A stretch of 6,982 nucleotides of DNA from Chloroflexota bacterium (GCA_029262715.1 JAJCYX010000289.1:1-6982), one strand, 5' to 3'. Counted from the stretch's first letter, positions 1 through 5,659 are shown. Notes: generated by a model from the letters alone, not told the origin. Program-made: numbers and translations.

Positions 1-1
1 C

Positions 2-277
2 CTCGAGGTCGGCCACATCTCACCGAACTCAATTGCGAAACTCGATGTGCAAAAGCTGGTTCAAAACCAGGTGCGGTTCTTCGGCATCCAACACTACGAC
101 CCGTGGATTATCCCGAACTCGATTGAGTTTCTGGTTCGAACGATGGACAAATACCCGCTCACGAACGTGGTCTCGCACGAGTTCCCACTGGACAAGATCG
201 GCGATGCGTTCGATACAGCTGAATGGGTTGGCCGCAACGCAGGTTCAGAGGTGACGAGAGCCGTGGTGACACCGTAG
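2..277 (+). CDS. Zinc-type alcohol dehydrogenase (MDR superfamily), C-terminal fragment
   Basis: Only the last 91 codons are present; the frame is open from the window edge to the TAG at 275-277. The fragment begins with LEVGHISPNS and continues with VRFFGIQHYDPW, then ends with SHEFPLDKIGDAFDTAE. This matches the end of the Rossmann domain and the final part of the catalytic domain in medium-chain zinc-dependent dehydrogenases: a V-G glycine strand, a stretch where the protein lists its long-range contacts, and the typical 'F-PL-I--AF' C-terminus. The expected reaction is NAD(P)-dependent oxidation of an alcohol or polyol. The zinc ligands and the GxGxxG motif lie outside the window, so substrate and cofactor cannot be told. 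A strong terminator follows 35 nt after the stop, which suggests that this gene ends its transcription unit. The family call is fairly secure; a quinone oxidoreductase-like MDR member remains possible. Confidence 0.8.
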   Translation, partial: LEVGHISPNSIAKLDVQKLVQNQVRFFGIQHYDPWIIPNSIEFLVRTMDKYPLTNVVSHEFPLDKIGDAFDTAEWVGRNAGSEVTRAVVTP

Positions 278-312
278 TTCGGTCACATTGACTGATGAGA
301 TGATTAGATATG

Positions 313-344
313 GACGGCGGGTTGGAAACGGCTCGCCGTCTTTT
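313..344 (+). terminator. Intrinsic terminator after the dehydrogenase fragment
   Basis: Arms 313-324 and 329-340 pair over 12 positions. The outer seven are Watson-Crick (GACGGCG with CGCCGTC); the inner five contain G-U wobbles and close with G324-C329 on a GAAA loop (325-328). TTTT follows at 341-344. A GC-rich stem, a GNRA loop and a U run make a good Rho-independent terminator. It lies 35 nt past the stop of the dehydrogenase and before the lipoprotein gene. It also argues against any lipoprotein start upstream of 345, because such a start would place the hairpin inside the coding region. Confidence 0.75.
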
Positions 345-374
345 CGAACGACAGCACCGGAAATTGAGAGCGCG

Positions 375-854
375 ATGGCTGCGCCTGGGTTCAGATTGAA
401 ACTGTGGTTGGCCGCGATTGGTGGGATTTCGCTGCTTATTTCTGCCTGCGGTCCCACTCCCAGAGTGTCCAACTTCGATGCTGCTCGGGTAGCTGTTGAG
501 GTGTCTGAATCGGCGGCAGAAGATGGCTCTGCTGGCACGTATGCCATCGCTCTTCTGGAGTTTTCAGATCTGCGTAACCGCTACGTTGAGTCGCAGCCTG
601 GCGATGAACTCACAGAGTTGACAGCCGTGAACGGCCAACAGTTACTTGAGTCGAGTGAGCTTGTATGGGCGTCTGTCGTCACGCTGGACGTCGGGCAGGG
701 CAGGGCGGACGGGAACCGAACAGGACCTCCGCAGCACCGACTGGTGCTTGTTGACATAAATTCCGGGCTACCACTGTTCTCAGCGCTGTTGGAGAGCAAC
801 CTTGCACTTCCCGGTGGACTGCACACTGTCTCCGAACTGGAACGCGCTCCCTAA
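375..854 (+). CDS. Predicted lipoprotein of unknown function
   Basis: The product is 159 residues from ATG 375. It opens with a basic n-region (FRLK, residues 6-9), a hydrophobic stretch (residues 10-23) and a lipobox ISAC with the lipidation cysteine at residue 25, followed by GPTP. It should be exported and anchored to the membrane by a diacylglycerol group. I do not recognise the mature part, which has about 134 residues, is acidic, and carries no obvious catalytic motif or repeat. The frame is also open from TTG 288 and ATG 300, but those starts would put about 25-29 residues before the signal and would translate through the terminator at 313-344. ATG 375 has GAGAG at 366-370 as a possible ribosome binding site, with a 4-nt gap. 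The gene converges with the HxlR regulator, 16 nt between stops. Confidence is high that it is a gene encoding a lipoprotein; function is unknown. Confidence 0.72.
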   Translation: MAAPGFRLKLWLAAIGGISLLISACGPTPRVSNFDAARVAVEVSESAAEDGSAGTYAIALLEFSDLRNRYVESQPGDELTELTAVNGQQLLESSELVWASVVTLDVGQGRADGNRTGPPQHRLVLVDINSGLPLFSALLESNLALPGGLHTVSELERAP

Positions 855-862
855 TTACCAGA

Positions 863-876
863 GGGTGCGCTCACCC
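863..876. terminator. Short hairpin at the convergent junction (weak terminator candidate)
   Basis: GGGTG (863-867) and CACCC (872-876) form a perfect 5-bp stem around CGCT. It spans the junction between the lipoprotein stop and the regulator stop codon (871-873). There is no U run on either strand, so it is only a weak candidate for shared termination. Confidence 0.25.
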
Positions 877-1533
877 GCCGAATATCTGTTCGCAACGATC
901 CATTGCAGCCGCGTGTCCTGCGAGCACTTTGATCTCGTCGGTCCAGATGCCCTGCGCCATCTTCAACTCCCCTGTCTGCACCCGATCAAACGTCTCAGCG
1001 CTCATCTCGACGACTGTGATGGGGTCTATCGCCGGGCCGTGGCCGTTGTCCGGCCTTCCATCACGAACGCCGAGGTAAAACACCTCGTCGCCAACATGAA
1101 ACTCGTACCGTTCATCCAGTCCGGCGGCCGCATCGCGGTTGAAGACCGCTTTTGAGGACAACACAGCCCACTCAGGCCGACCATAGTCAGAATCGCTTCC
1201 AGCAAGCCCAGATTTGAGCCCAAATCTGATCATCTCGACAAGTACCGGTTCAATCTGACGCCCGCGTTCAGTCAGGCGGTAGATTCGACGCTTCCGCATA
1301 CCCGGCGCAGGCTCTCGCTCAATTAGACCGTCTGCTTCAAGCCGTTTCAGCCTGGTCGCAAGAAGATTGGTTCCGATGCCCGGCAACGACGCCTCAAGCT
1401 GCCCGTAGCTGCGGGAACCGGTCGCAAGCTCTCTGAGCAGCAGCAACGTCCAGCGCTCGCCAACAAGGTCAAGGGTCCGTGCGATGTTGCATGCCTGCGC
1501 GTAGCTTCTCCGGCCGTTCTTCTCTGGAACCAT
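871..1533 (-). CDS. HxlR-family winged-helix transcriptional regulator with C-terminal SCP2-like domain
   Basis: The 220-residue product begins with an HxlR-type DNA-binding domain at about residues 10-100. Visible hallmarks are Cys15, the block LVGERWTLLLLREL (23-36), SYGQLEASLPGIGTNLLATRLKRLEADGLI (42-71, helix-turn-helix) and the wing around residues 77-90. Cys15 is at the position of the conserved N-terminal cysteine that senses thiol stress in some relatives such as YodB and HypR. Typical HxlR proteins have about 110-130 residues; here about 100 extra residues follow. The segment ITVVEMSAETFDRVQTGELKMAQGI has the pattern of an SCP2 sterol-carrier-like fold, and such fusions are known, so a ligand-binding role is inferred. 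The start at 1533 has AGGA (1541-1538) 4 nt upstream. The gene is divergent from the membrane protein gene, and a perfect palindrome in the shared promoter region suggests autoregulation. Alternatively the C-terminal part is an unrelated sensory domain. Confidence 0.88.
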   Translation of the reverse strand: MVPEKNGRRSYAQACNIARTLDLVGERWTLLLLRELATGSRSYGQLEASLPGIGTNLLATRLKRLEADGLIEREPAPGMRKRRIYRLTERGRQIEPVLVEMIRFGLKSGLAGSDSDYGRPEWAVLSSKAVFNRDAAAGLDERYEFHVGDEVFYLGVRDGRPDNGHGPAIDPITVVEMSAETFDRVQTGELKMAQGIWTDEIKVLAGHAAAMDRCEQIFGG

Positions 1534-1552
1534 CTCATCCTGACTTTATAGC

Positions 1553-1580
1553 TTGACTTTCATATAGTAGATACTATATC
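1553..1580 (+). promoter_or_regulatory. Promoter of the membrane protein gene
   Basis: TTGACT (1553-1558) is a 5/6 match to the -35 consensus, and TATATC (1575-1580) is a 4/6 match to the -10 with a 16-nt spacer; TATCTT at 1577-1582 with an 18-nt spacer is an alternative. Transcription would begin near 1587-1590, giving a leader of about 35 nt. The palindrome at 1562-1579 occupies the spacer and overlaps the -10. Confidence 0.5.
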
Positions 1581-1588
1581 TTTTTCAA
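1561..1588 (-). promoter_or_regulatory. Promoter of the HxlR regulator gene
   Basis: Read on the minus strand, TTGAAA (1588-1583, 5/6) and TATATG (1566-1561, 4/6) are separated by 16 nt. Transcription would begin about 20 nt before the ATG at 1533. It faces the plus-strand promoter and shares the same palindrome in its spacer. Confidence 0.45.
1562..1579. promoter_or_regulatory. Perfect 8-2-8 palindromic operator candidate
   Basis: ATATAGTA (1562-1569), GA, TACTATAT (1572-1579) form a perfect inverted repeat. AGTA/TACT cores are familiar in operators of HxlR-family regulators, for example the YodB-type TACT/AGTA sites, although spacing differs. The palindrome sits in the spacers of both divergent promoters, so a dimer bound here could block both. 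The cognate regulator is inferred to be the adjacent HxlR protein. Confidence 0.65.
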
Positions 1589-1623
1589 GCATACCAGTCA
1601 GGTGAATACGGGAGCTATACGAA

Positions 1624-2058
1624 ATGAAAGCAAATTCCGGTGATTTTCTACTTAGACGAGCTCTGCGGGCCAACGGAGTCTTCTCGACGGTATCGGGGGG
1701 GCTCGCACTCGCCGCTGGGAGTTATGCGATCGGTCCTCGACTAGGCGTTGAGCCGTCATGGATCGTTCTGCTGGTCGGTCTTGGGCTGTTGCTGTTCGCG
1801 TTTGATCTATTCGCCAACGCGGCTCGTATCGACATCAGCCTGTCGAAGGTGAAATCGGCCATCGCGGGCGATATCGCATGGATAGCGGGAAGTATCGCCG
1901 TCATATTGATCGACCCGACGGGACTTACGACTGCCGGAGTCGTGACGATCGCGATTGTTGCCGCAGTTGTGGCCGAGTTCGCAATGCTTCAGTGGATAGG
2001 TCTGCGGCGAGTAAGCACTAAGCAATTGGTGGGCACCGCAGCAGGGCAGAACTCTTAG
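1624..2058 (+). CDS. Four-helix integral membrane protein of unknown function
   Basis: The 144-residue product has four hydrophobic segments, at about residues 17-38, 46-67, 79-97 and 102-123. Short charged loops separate them, including FDLFANAARIDISLSKVK between segments 2 and 3. The N-terminus is basic (LLRRALRAN) and the tail after residue 126 is polar with several positive residues, so both ends are probably cytoplasmic. I see no catalytic motif or transporter signature and cannot name a family; small four-helix proteins of this style often sit beside HxlR or TetR regulators. The start ATG 1624 has GGGAG at 1610-1614, 9 nt upstream. Control by the divergent HxlR regulator through the shared palindrome is likely. 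A run of seven G residues at 1695-1701 lies in the codons of helix 1. Confidence 0.8.
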   Translation: MKANSGDFLLRRALRANGVFSTVSGGLALAAGSYAIGPRLGVEPSWIVLLVGLGLLLFAFDLFANAARIDISLSKVKSAIAGDIAWIAGSIAVILIDPTGLTTAGVVTIAIVAAVVAEFAMLQWIGLRRVSTKQLVGTAAGQNS

Positions 2059-2080
2059 GGAGGGACCAGAGCGGAGCGGG

Positions 2081-2110
2081 TTGACCAGATCCCCGTGTAT
2101 GGGCTGTAAA
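2081..2110 (+). promoter_or_regulatory. Possible promoter of the threonine synthase-like gene
   Basis: TTGACC (2081-2086) matches the -35 consensus at 5/6; TGTAAA (2105-2110) matches the -10 at 4/6 with an 18-nt spacer. The leader would be about 50 nt. The 108-nt gap from 2059 to 2166 shows no clear terminator, so read-through from the membrane protein gene cannot be excluded. Confidence 0.35.
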
Positions 2111-2166
2111 CTCGTCTGACACTCGAACTTCAAGCACTGTCTGCCCCCCTCAGACCGATACGACAC

Positions 2167-3261
2167 ATGAACTTTCATCTCGAATGCCTCGATTGCGGGC
2201 ACAGAATCTCCCCTACTACGAAGCAAATTCGATGCAATACCTGTAACGGTCTGTTTCAAGTCGCATACAACGACGCTTCAGGCGGCAAACAGCCTCGGAC
2301 ACCGCTATCACCGGGCGCAGAGGTTGTTTCGCTTGGTGAAGGCCTGACACCGCTGATCAGGCTGGAGCGAACAGCCAAACGTCTTGGAATCGATCAACTC
2401 TGGGCAAAGCTCGAATTCATAGCGCCAACGGGCTCCTTTAAGGACCGCGGCACCTCCGTGCTGATCTCGACCGCACTTGCTGAAGGAGTCACCGAGTTTG
2501 TCGAGGACTCGTCGGGCAACGCGGGCGCATCGCTGTCGGCCTACGCCGCCGCCGCCGGGATGAAGGCGCACGTCTTTGTCCCCGCCAGCGCTGCCAGTGG
2601 AAAGCTCGACCAGATACGCATTTTCGGTGCAGAACTCCATGCCGTCGACGGTCCACGGCAGGCTGCCGCCGATGCTGCTGAGCAGTTTGTGGCTGAGCGC
2701 GGGCTTCCGTACCTGTCGCACAACCTGTCGCCCTATTTCTCTGAAGGCATGAAGGCCGTTGCATATGAAATTGCATGCAGCGCAGCGCCTGGCGTTCAAC
2801 ACATCGTGCTGCCGGTCGGCAACGGCTCACTGCTAATCGGTGCTAAGGCCGGACACGACGAACTACTTAGCGCCAATGCGGTTTCCTCCGCTCCGAAGTT
2901 TCATGCCGTACAAGCCGAGAATGTTCAACCGATTACTGCGGCGATCACCGGCACCAAATGGCAGGCATCCGACGCACAGCCAACCGTTGCGTCCGGCATC
3001 GCGGTCAGCTCTCCACCAAGGCTTGGCCAGTGCGTAGAGGCGGTCAGGGACTCTGGCGGAGAAGCGGTGTCGGTAGGTGATGACGTCACGCTGGAGTGGC
3101 AACGCAGGCTGGCCAGGGATGAAGGGATATTCTGCGAGGCAACGTCAGCAGCGGCATTTGCGGGCCTGGAAAGACTGCTGGCCAGCGGAGCGATAGGCAG
3201 GCAAGAAAGCGTGCTGGTACCTGTCACCGGCAGCGGCCTGAAAGAGCCTGTTAGAAGGTAA
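2167..3261 (+). CDS. thrC: Threonine synthase-like PLP-dependent enzyme with N-terminal zinc ribbon
   Basis: The 364-residue product is a fold-type II PLP enzyme. Residues 7-26 contain CxxC-x12-CxxC (Cys7, 10, 23, 26), a zinc ribbon common at the N-terminus of threonine synthases of the plant/archaeal type. GEGLTPL at 58-63 is the family entry motif, and PTGSFKDRG (87-95) holds the Schiff-base lysine, Lys92. SSGNAG (115-120) forms the substrate-binding loop, PVGNGSLL (216-223) the PLP phosphate loop, and TGSGLKEP (354-361) the C-terminal motif that contacts the pyridine ring. Length fits the family. The expected reaction converts O-phosphohomoserine to threonine and phosphate in the cytoplasm. 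No thrA or thrB gene is nearby, so a related activity such as a threonine or serine deaminase-like lyase is possible. The start is fixed by the zinc ribbon just downstream, yet the 20 nt before ATG 2167 are pyrimidine-rich with no Shine-Dalgarno sequence. Confidence 0.85.
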   Translation: MNFHLECLDCGHRISPTTKQIRCNTCNGLFQVAYNDASGGKQPRTPLSPGAEVVSLGEGLTPLIRLERTAKRLGIDQLWAKLEFIAPTGSFKDRGTSVLISTALAEGVTEFVEDSSGNAGASLSAYAAAAGMKAHVFVPASAASGKLDQIRIFGAELHAVDGPRQAAADAAEQFVAERGLPYLSHNLSPYFSEGMKAVAYEIACSAAPGVQHIVLPVGNGSLLIGAKAGHDELLSANAVSSAPKFHAVQAENVQPITAAITGTKWQASDAQPTVASGIAVSSPPRLGQCVEAVRDSGGEAVSVGDDVTLEWQRRLARDEGIFCEATSAAAFAGLERLLASGAIGRQESVLVPVTGSGLKEPVRR

Positions 3262-3343
3262 TGCACTCCACCGGGGTTCTTCACCTAGCACCCTTCTCTA
3301 CATGCAGGGCAGACCCCAATCCCAGTTTGAAACAGGTTCGCAC

Positions 3344-3367
3344 TATCAACGTTATGTAAAGTTGACA
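3344..3367. repeat. Imperfect inverted repeat with 10-nt centre
   Basis: TATCAAC (3344-3350) faces GTTGACA (3361-3367), matching at six of seven positions across GTTATGTAAA. The right arm also reads TTGACA, a perfect -35 hexamer, but no good -10 lies 16-18 nt downstream. TATCAAC recurs at 3540-3546. It could be a dimeric operator; no regulator is implied by the sequence. Confidence 0.35.
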
Positions 3368-3479
3368 GAAGCGAATTCGTGCTGGGTGGTGCCTGGGCCG
3401 TCCTGCGAACACACCTCGTGATCCGCATCGCTCGGGACTCTTAACCACTCCAATGCATCGACGAGACACCCGCGCTCGT

Positions 3480-3491
3480 ACCTGAACAGGT
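3480..3491. repeat. Short perfect inverted repeat
   Basis: ACCTG and CAGGT flank AA. The site lies about 38 nt upstream of the box TAGGCT (3529-3534) and 127 nt before the protease ATG, a plausible place for a repressor or activator site. At 12 bp it may also be chance. Confidence 0.3.
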
Positions 3492-3525
3492 GACGGCTTA
3501 CACGGGCTGCGGAATCGGGCACCGA

Positions 3526-3534
3526 TGCTAGGCT
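3526..3534 (+). promoter_or_regulatory. Weak extended -10 candidate for the S41 protease gene
   Basis: TGC followed by TAGGCT has the extended -10 form TGnTAnnnT. No -35 of quality is found at the usual distance. The leader would be about 75 nt to ATG 3618. A second box, CATAAT at 3601-3606 (5/6), also lacks a -35 and would put the transcript start near 3613. Confidence 0.28.
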
Positions 3535-3617
3535 AGTTTTATCAACTGCCGCTACAAGCAATCCTCGTCGTTCGAAAACATCCAAGCTCGCCCTGGGCGA
3601 CATAATCTGAGAGCCGC

Positions 3618-4952
3618 ATGCTGACCCCAACGAACTTGCGAAATCCGTGGCACTGGCAGTCCTCATGGATGATGTTCTCCCGACGCCAGCTCCTTCCCCT
3701 AGTTATCGGCCTCACAGCCATCGCAGCGGTTGCATGTGGCTCTGACGCCAAACCGGTCGCTCAGAACGGCGCTCCGGTTGTCCTCGATGACGGCACAATC
3801 GCAACACCTACCGCAATTCCAGCCGCGGACAGACCAGACGCTGTTCCGGCAGACCTGGAGATCATCTGGGAGACCTATCGGCTGCTGCAACGAGAGTATG
3901 TTGACGCCTCGCTGATCGATCCTCAGGCGATCTCTGAAGCGGCTGTCCGGGCTATGTTGGAAGAGCTCGGCGACCGCTACACGTCATACATACCGCCGGA
4001 CACCTTCGCCATTGAACGACAGGGTTTCCAGGGAAACTTTGAAGGCATCGGCGCACAGGTCGAAATGTCGCCAGACCGTCAAACGGTCATCATCACGGCT
4101 CCCCTGGAGAACAGTCCGGCTATGAACGCCGGTATCCGCCCCGGCGACAAGATCCTAGCTGTGGACGGCGAAGACGCCCGTGGCTGGAGCGTGATCGAGG
4201 CTGTCAACAAGATTCGCGGGCAGCGTGGCACGGCGGTTGTGCTTACTGTTGAGCACGTCGGCAGCGCTGTACCTATCGATATATCTATCGTTCGGGACAC
4301 TATCGAGGACCCGAGTGTTCGAGTGCGAATGCTCAACCCCGAGGACGGGCCTTATGGCGTCGTCAAGATCAACCAGTTCACAGCTGAGACACCTGATGAG
4401 GTGCGCGACGGCGTGCAACAGCTAATTGACCAGGGCGCACCCGGAATAGTTATCGACCTGCGTGCCAATCCCGGCGGCCTTCTGACATCCACCGTGAACG
4501 TGGCGTCTGAGTTCCTTGAAGACGGACTGGTCACGTATGAGATCGATTCTCGTGGGCAGCGTGACGACTGGCCGGTGCGTGACGGTGGCAAGTTCCCAGA
4601 AATCCCGCTGGTTGTGCTTGTTGACGGCTTCTCGGCGAGCGGATCAGAGGTTCTTGCAGGTGCGTTGCAGGACCACGGACGTGCAGTGATTATCGGCACT
4701 TCCACCTTCGGGAAGGGCTCAGTGAACCTGCTCAGACAGCTTTCGAATGGTGGAGGTCTCTACCTCACCATCGGCCGGTGGTTCACACCGGATGGCCGAC
4801 TGATCGAGGGCACGGGCGTTGAGCCTGACGTACTGGTCGAGTTTCCGGTTAACTCGCAACTGACACTGACAGACGATGTGCAGATGACTGCTGCGATCAA
4901 GCAGTTGAACTTCCAGACCGGACACACCGAGGTCGCAGCAGCGGCACGTTAG
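3618..4952 (+). CDS. S41 family C-terminal processing protease (CtpA-like lipoprotein with PDZ domain)
   Basis: The product is 444 residues from ATG 3618. FSRRQLLPLVIG (20-31) followed by AVACGS gives a twin-arginine-like signal with a lipobox, lipidation expected at Cys40, so the mature enzyme should sit outside the membrane. A proline-rich linker reaches about residue 78, then a helical N-terminal region containing LGDRYTSYIPP (117-127). A PDZ domain follows at about 136-225, with AGIRPGDKILAVDG (171-184). The S41 catalytic core spans about 240-410: IDLRANPGGLL (279-289), catalytic Ser341 in FSASGSE, and catalytic Lys366 in TFGKGSV. Such enzymes cleave near the C-termini of exported proteins and are gated by the PDZ domain. 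ATG 3618 has GAGAG at 3609-3613; ATG 3669 or 3672 would give a shorter n-region of 4-5 residues before the arginines but lacks a ribosome binding site, so the start is unsettled. Confidence 0.92.
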   Translation: MLTPTNLRNPWHWQSSWMMFSRRQLLPLVIGLTAIAAVACGSDAKPVAQNGAPVVLDDGTIATPTAIPAADRPDAVPADLEIIWETYRLLQREYVDASLIDPQAISEAAVRAMLEELGDRYTSYIPPDTFAIERQGFQGNFEGIGAQVEMSPDRQTVIITAPLENSPAMNAGIRPGDKILAVDGEDARGWSVIEAVNKIRGQRGTAVVLTVEHVGSAVPIDISIVRDTIEDPSVRVRMLNPEDGPYGVVKINQFTAETPDEVRDGVQQLIDQGAPGIVIDLRANPGGLLTSTVNVASEFLEDGLVTYEIDSRGQRDDWPVRDGGKFPEIPLVVLVDGFSASGSEVLAGALQDHGRAVIIGTSTFGKGSVNLLRQLSNGGGLYLTIGRWFTPDGRLIEGTGVEPDVLVEFPVNSQLTLTDDVQMTAAIKQLNFQTGHTEVAAAAR

Positions 4953-4985
4953 AAGGTCGCTCGGGTGTTTGGCCGGTCATTGCTT

Positions 4986-5000
4986 ATGCCTGTCTGGCAT
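4986..5000. repeat. Small hairpin between the S41 protease and smpB
   Basis: ATGCC (4986-4990) and GGCAT (4996-5000) pair perfectly around TGTCT. No U run follows on the plus strand, so it is a weak terminator candidate for the protease gene. The rest of the 129-nt gap (4953-5081) is pyrimidine-rich and has no gene. Confidence 0.25.
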
Positions 5001-5067
5001 CAGTTCTGGGCGCGTAAATACTCAGACACCGGGCACGTCACACTCCTCCCAACCCTCCACTTCCGCT

Positions 5068-5073
5068 TACACT
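5068..5073 (+). promoter_or_regulatory. -10-like box close to the smpB start codon
   Basis: TACACT (4/6 with the fixed TA...T positions) ends 8 nt before ATG 5082, so transcription would start at or within a few bases of the ATG. No purine-rich ribosome binding site precedes the ATG, which fits leaderless initiation. No clear -35 is seen. Confidence 0.35.
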
Positions 5074-5081
5074 TGTCAGCT

Positions 5082-5549
5082 ATGGCTGAAAAAGTTGCCG
5101 ACACCACCATAGCCACGAACCGGCGCGCCCGGTTCGACTACGCGATTCTTGAGACGTTTGAGGCCGGAATGGTCCTCACTGGCTCCGAGATCAAGTCGGT
5201 GCGCGCCCGTCACATGACGATTGCCGAAGGGTATGTACAGGTGCGCAATGGCGAGGCGTGGCTACACAGCACCAACATCGCTCCATATGCCGCCGCCGGG
5301 GAGTATGACCAGCACGACCCGATCCGCGTCCGAAAGCTTCTCCTGAAAAAGAAGGAGATCGCTCACATCCAGCGTGAGATGCAGAAGGCGCGCCTGACTA
5401 TCGTGCCGCTAAAGGTCTACATCAAAGGCAGACGCGCAAAGATGCTGATTGGCCTGGGCCGCGGTAAACGACAGTTTGACCAGCGAGAAACCATCAAACA
5501 GCGTGATGCCGACCGTGAGATAGGCCGAGCAATGCGGGTGAAAATCTGA
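5082..5549 (+). CDS. smpB: SsrA-binding protein SmpB
   Basis: The 155-residue product is full length for SmpB. NRRARFDYAILETFEAG (13-29) leads into the conserved LTGSEIKSVR (32-41), then EGYV, NGEAWLHSTNIAPY (56-69) and RKLLLKKKEI (84-93). Residues 105-124 give the strand KVYIKGRRAK, and the tail GKRQFDQRETIKQRD is the basic segment that enters the mRNA channel. SmpB binds tmRNA and delivers it to stalled ribosomes for trans-translation. The frame is open upstream to a GTG at 4965, but those 39 codons precede the conserved N-terminus and have no SmpB character, so ATG 5082 is chosen. No Shine-Dalgarno sequence is visible. I looked for tmRNA (ssrA), often adjacent, and do not see it downstream. 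The gene converges with the D-2-hydroxyacid dehydrogenase. Confidence 0.96.
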   Translation: MAEKVADTTIATNRRARFDYAILETFEAGMVLTGSEIKSVRARHMTIAEGYVQVRNGEAWLHSTNIAPYAAAGEYDQHDPIRVRKLLLKKKEIAHIQREMQKARLTIVPLKVYIKGRRAKMLIGLGRGKRQFDQRETIKQRDADREIGRAMRVKI

Positions 5550-5553
5550 GGCA

Positions 5554-5569
5554 GCGGGCCTAAGCCTGC
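5554..5569 (+). terminator. Hairpin after smpB (weak terminator)
   Basis: GCGGGC (5554-5559) pairs with GCCTGC (5564-5569), six pairs with one G-U, around CTAA, 5 nt after the smpB stop. The following bases contain only scattered U residues, so termination efficiency is doubtful. Confidence 0.4.
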
Positions 5570-5642
5570 CGCAGTGTCTCTTACTCGCCCTTCCAGCGCA
5601 CTCGTCAACAAATCAATCCGGCGAACCAGCGTTCTTAAGCTG

Positions 5643-5659
5643 AAAACGGCGCACGCGCC
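5643..5659 (-). terminator. Intrinsic terminator of the dehydrogenase gene
   Basis: On the minus strand GGCG (5659-5656) and CGCC (5651-5648) form a short GC stem around CGTG; an inner G-C pair is possible. G and then TTTT (5646-5643) follow. The stem begins at the last base of the TAG stop codon. The stem is short, but position and U run support the call. Confidence 0.45.

Larger units (their letters stand above)
3262..3617. other. Intergenic region of 356 nt without a convincing gene
   Basis: This gap lies between the threonine synthase-like gene and the S41 protease. I see no tRNA, no recognisable riboswitch and no good terminator after 3261. It does contain an imperfect inverted repeat at 3344-3367, a perfect short one at 3480-3491 and two weak -10-like boxes near 3529 and 3601. 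An open frame of 104 codons runs on the minus strand (3666-3352) but matches nothing I recognise and crosses the start of the protease gene. It may be regulatory DNA, a decayed gene or a small RNA locus. Confidence 0.5.

Noticed and set aside
2308..2830. Long minus-strand open frames inside the threonine synthase-like gene
   Set aside because: Antisense shadows of a conserved enzyme; translations are low-complexity and Arg/Cys-rich.
3561..3585. GTTCGAA resembling a tRNA T-loop
   Set aside because: The flanking bases do not form a 5-bp T-stem and no acceptor or anticodon arm fits.
3352..3666. Minus-strand open frame of 104 codons between the threonine synthase-like gene and the S41 protease
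   Set aside because: No recognisable motif, no ribosome binding site seen, and it overlaps the start of a strong gene on the other strand. Kept only as a possibility in the gap finding.
5550..5658. Possible tmRNA gene next to smpB
   Set aside because: No tRNA-like T-arm, no CCA end and no tag-peptide frame in this short gap.
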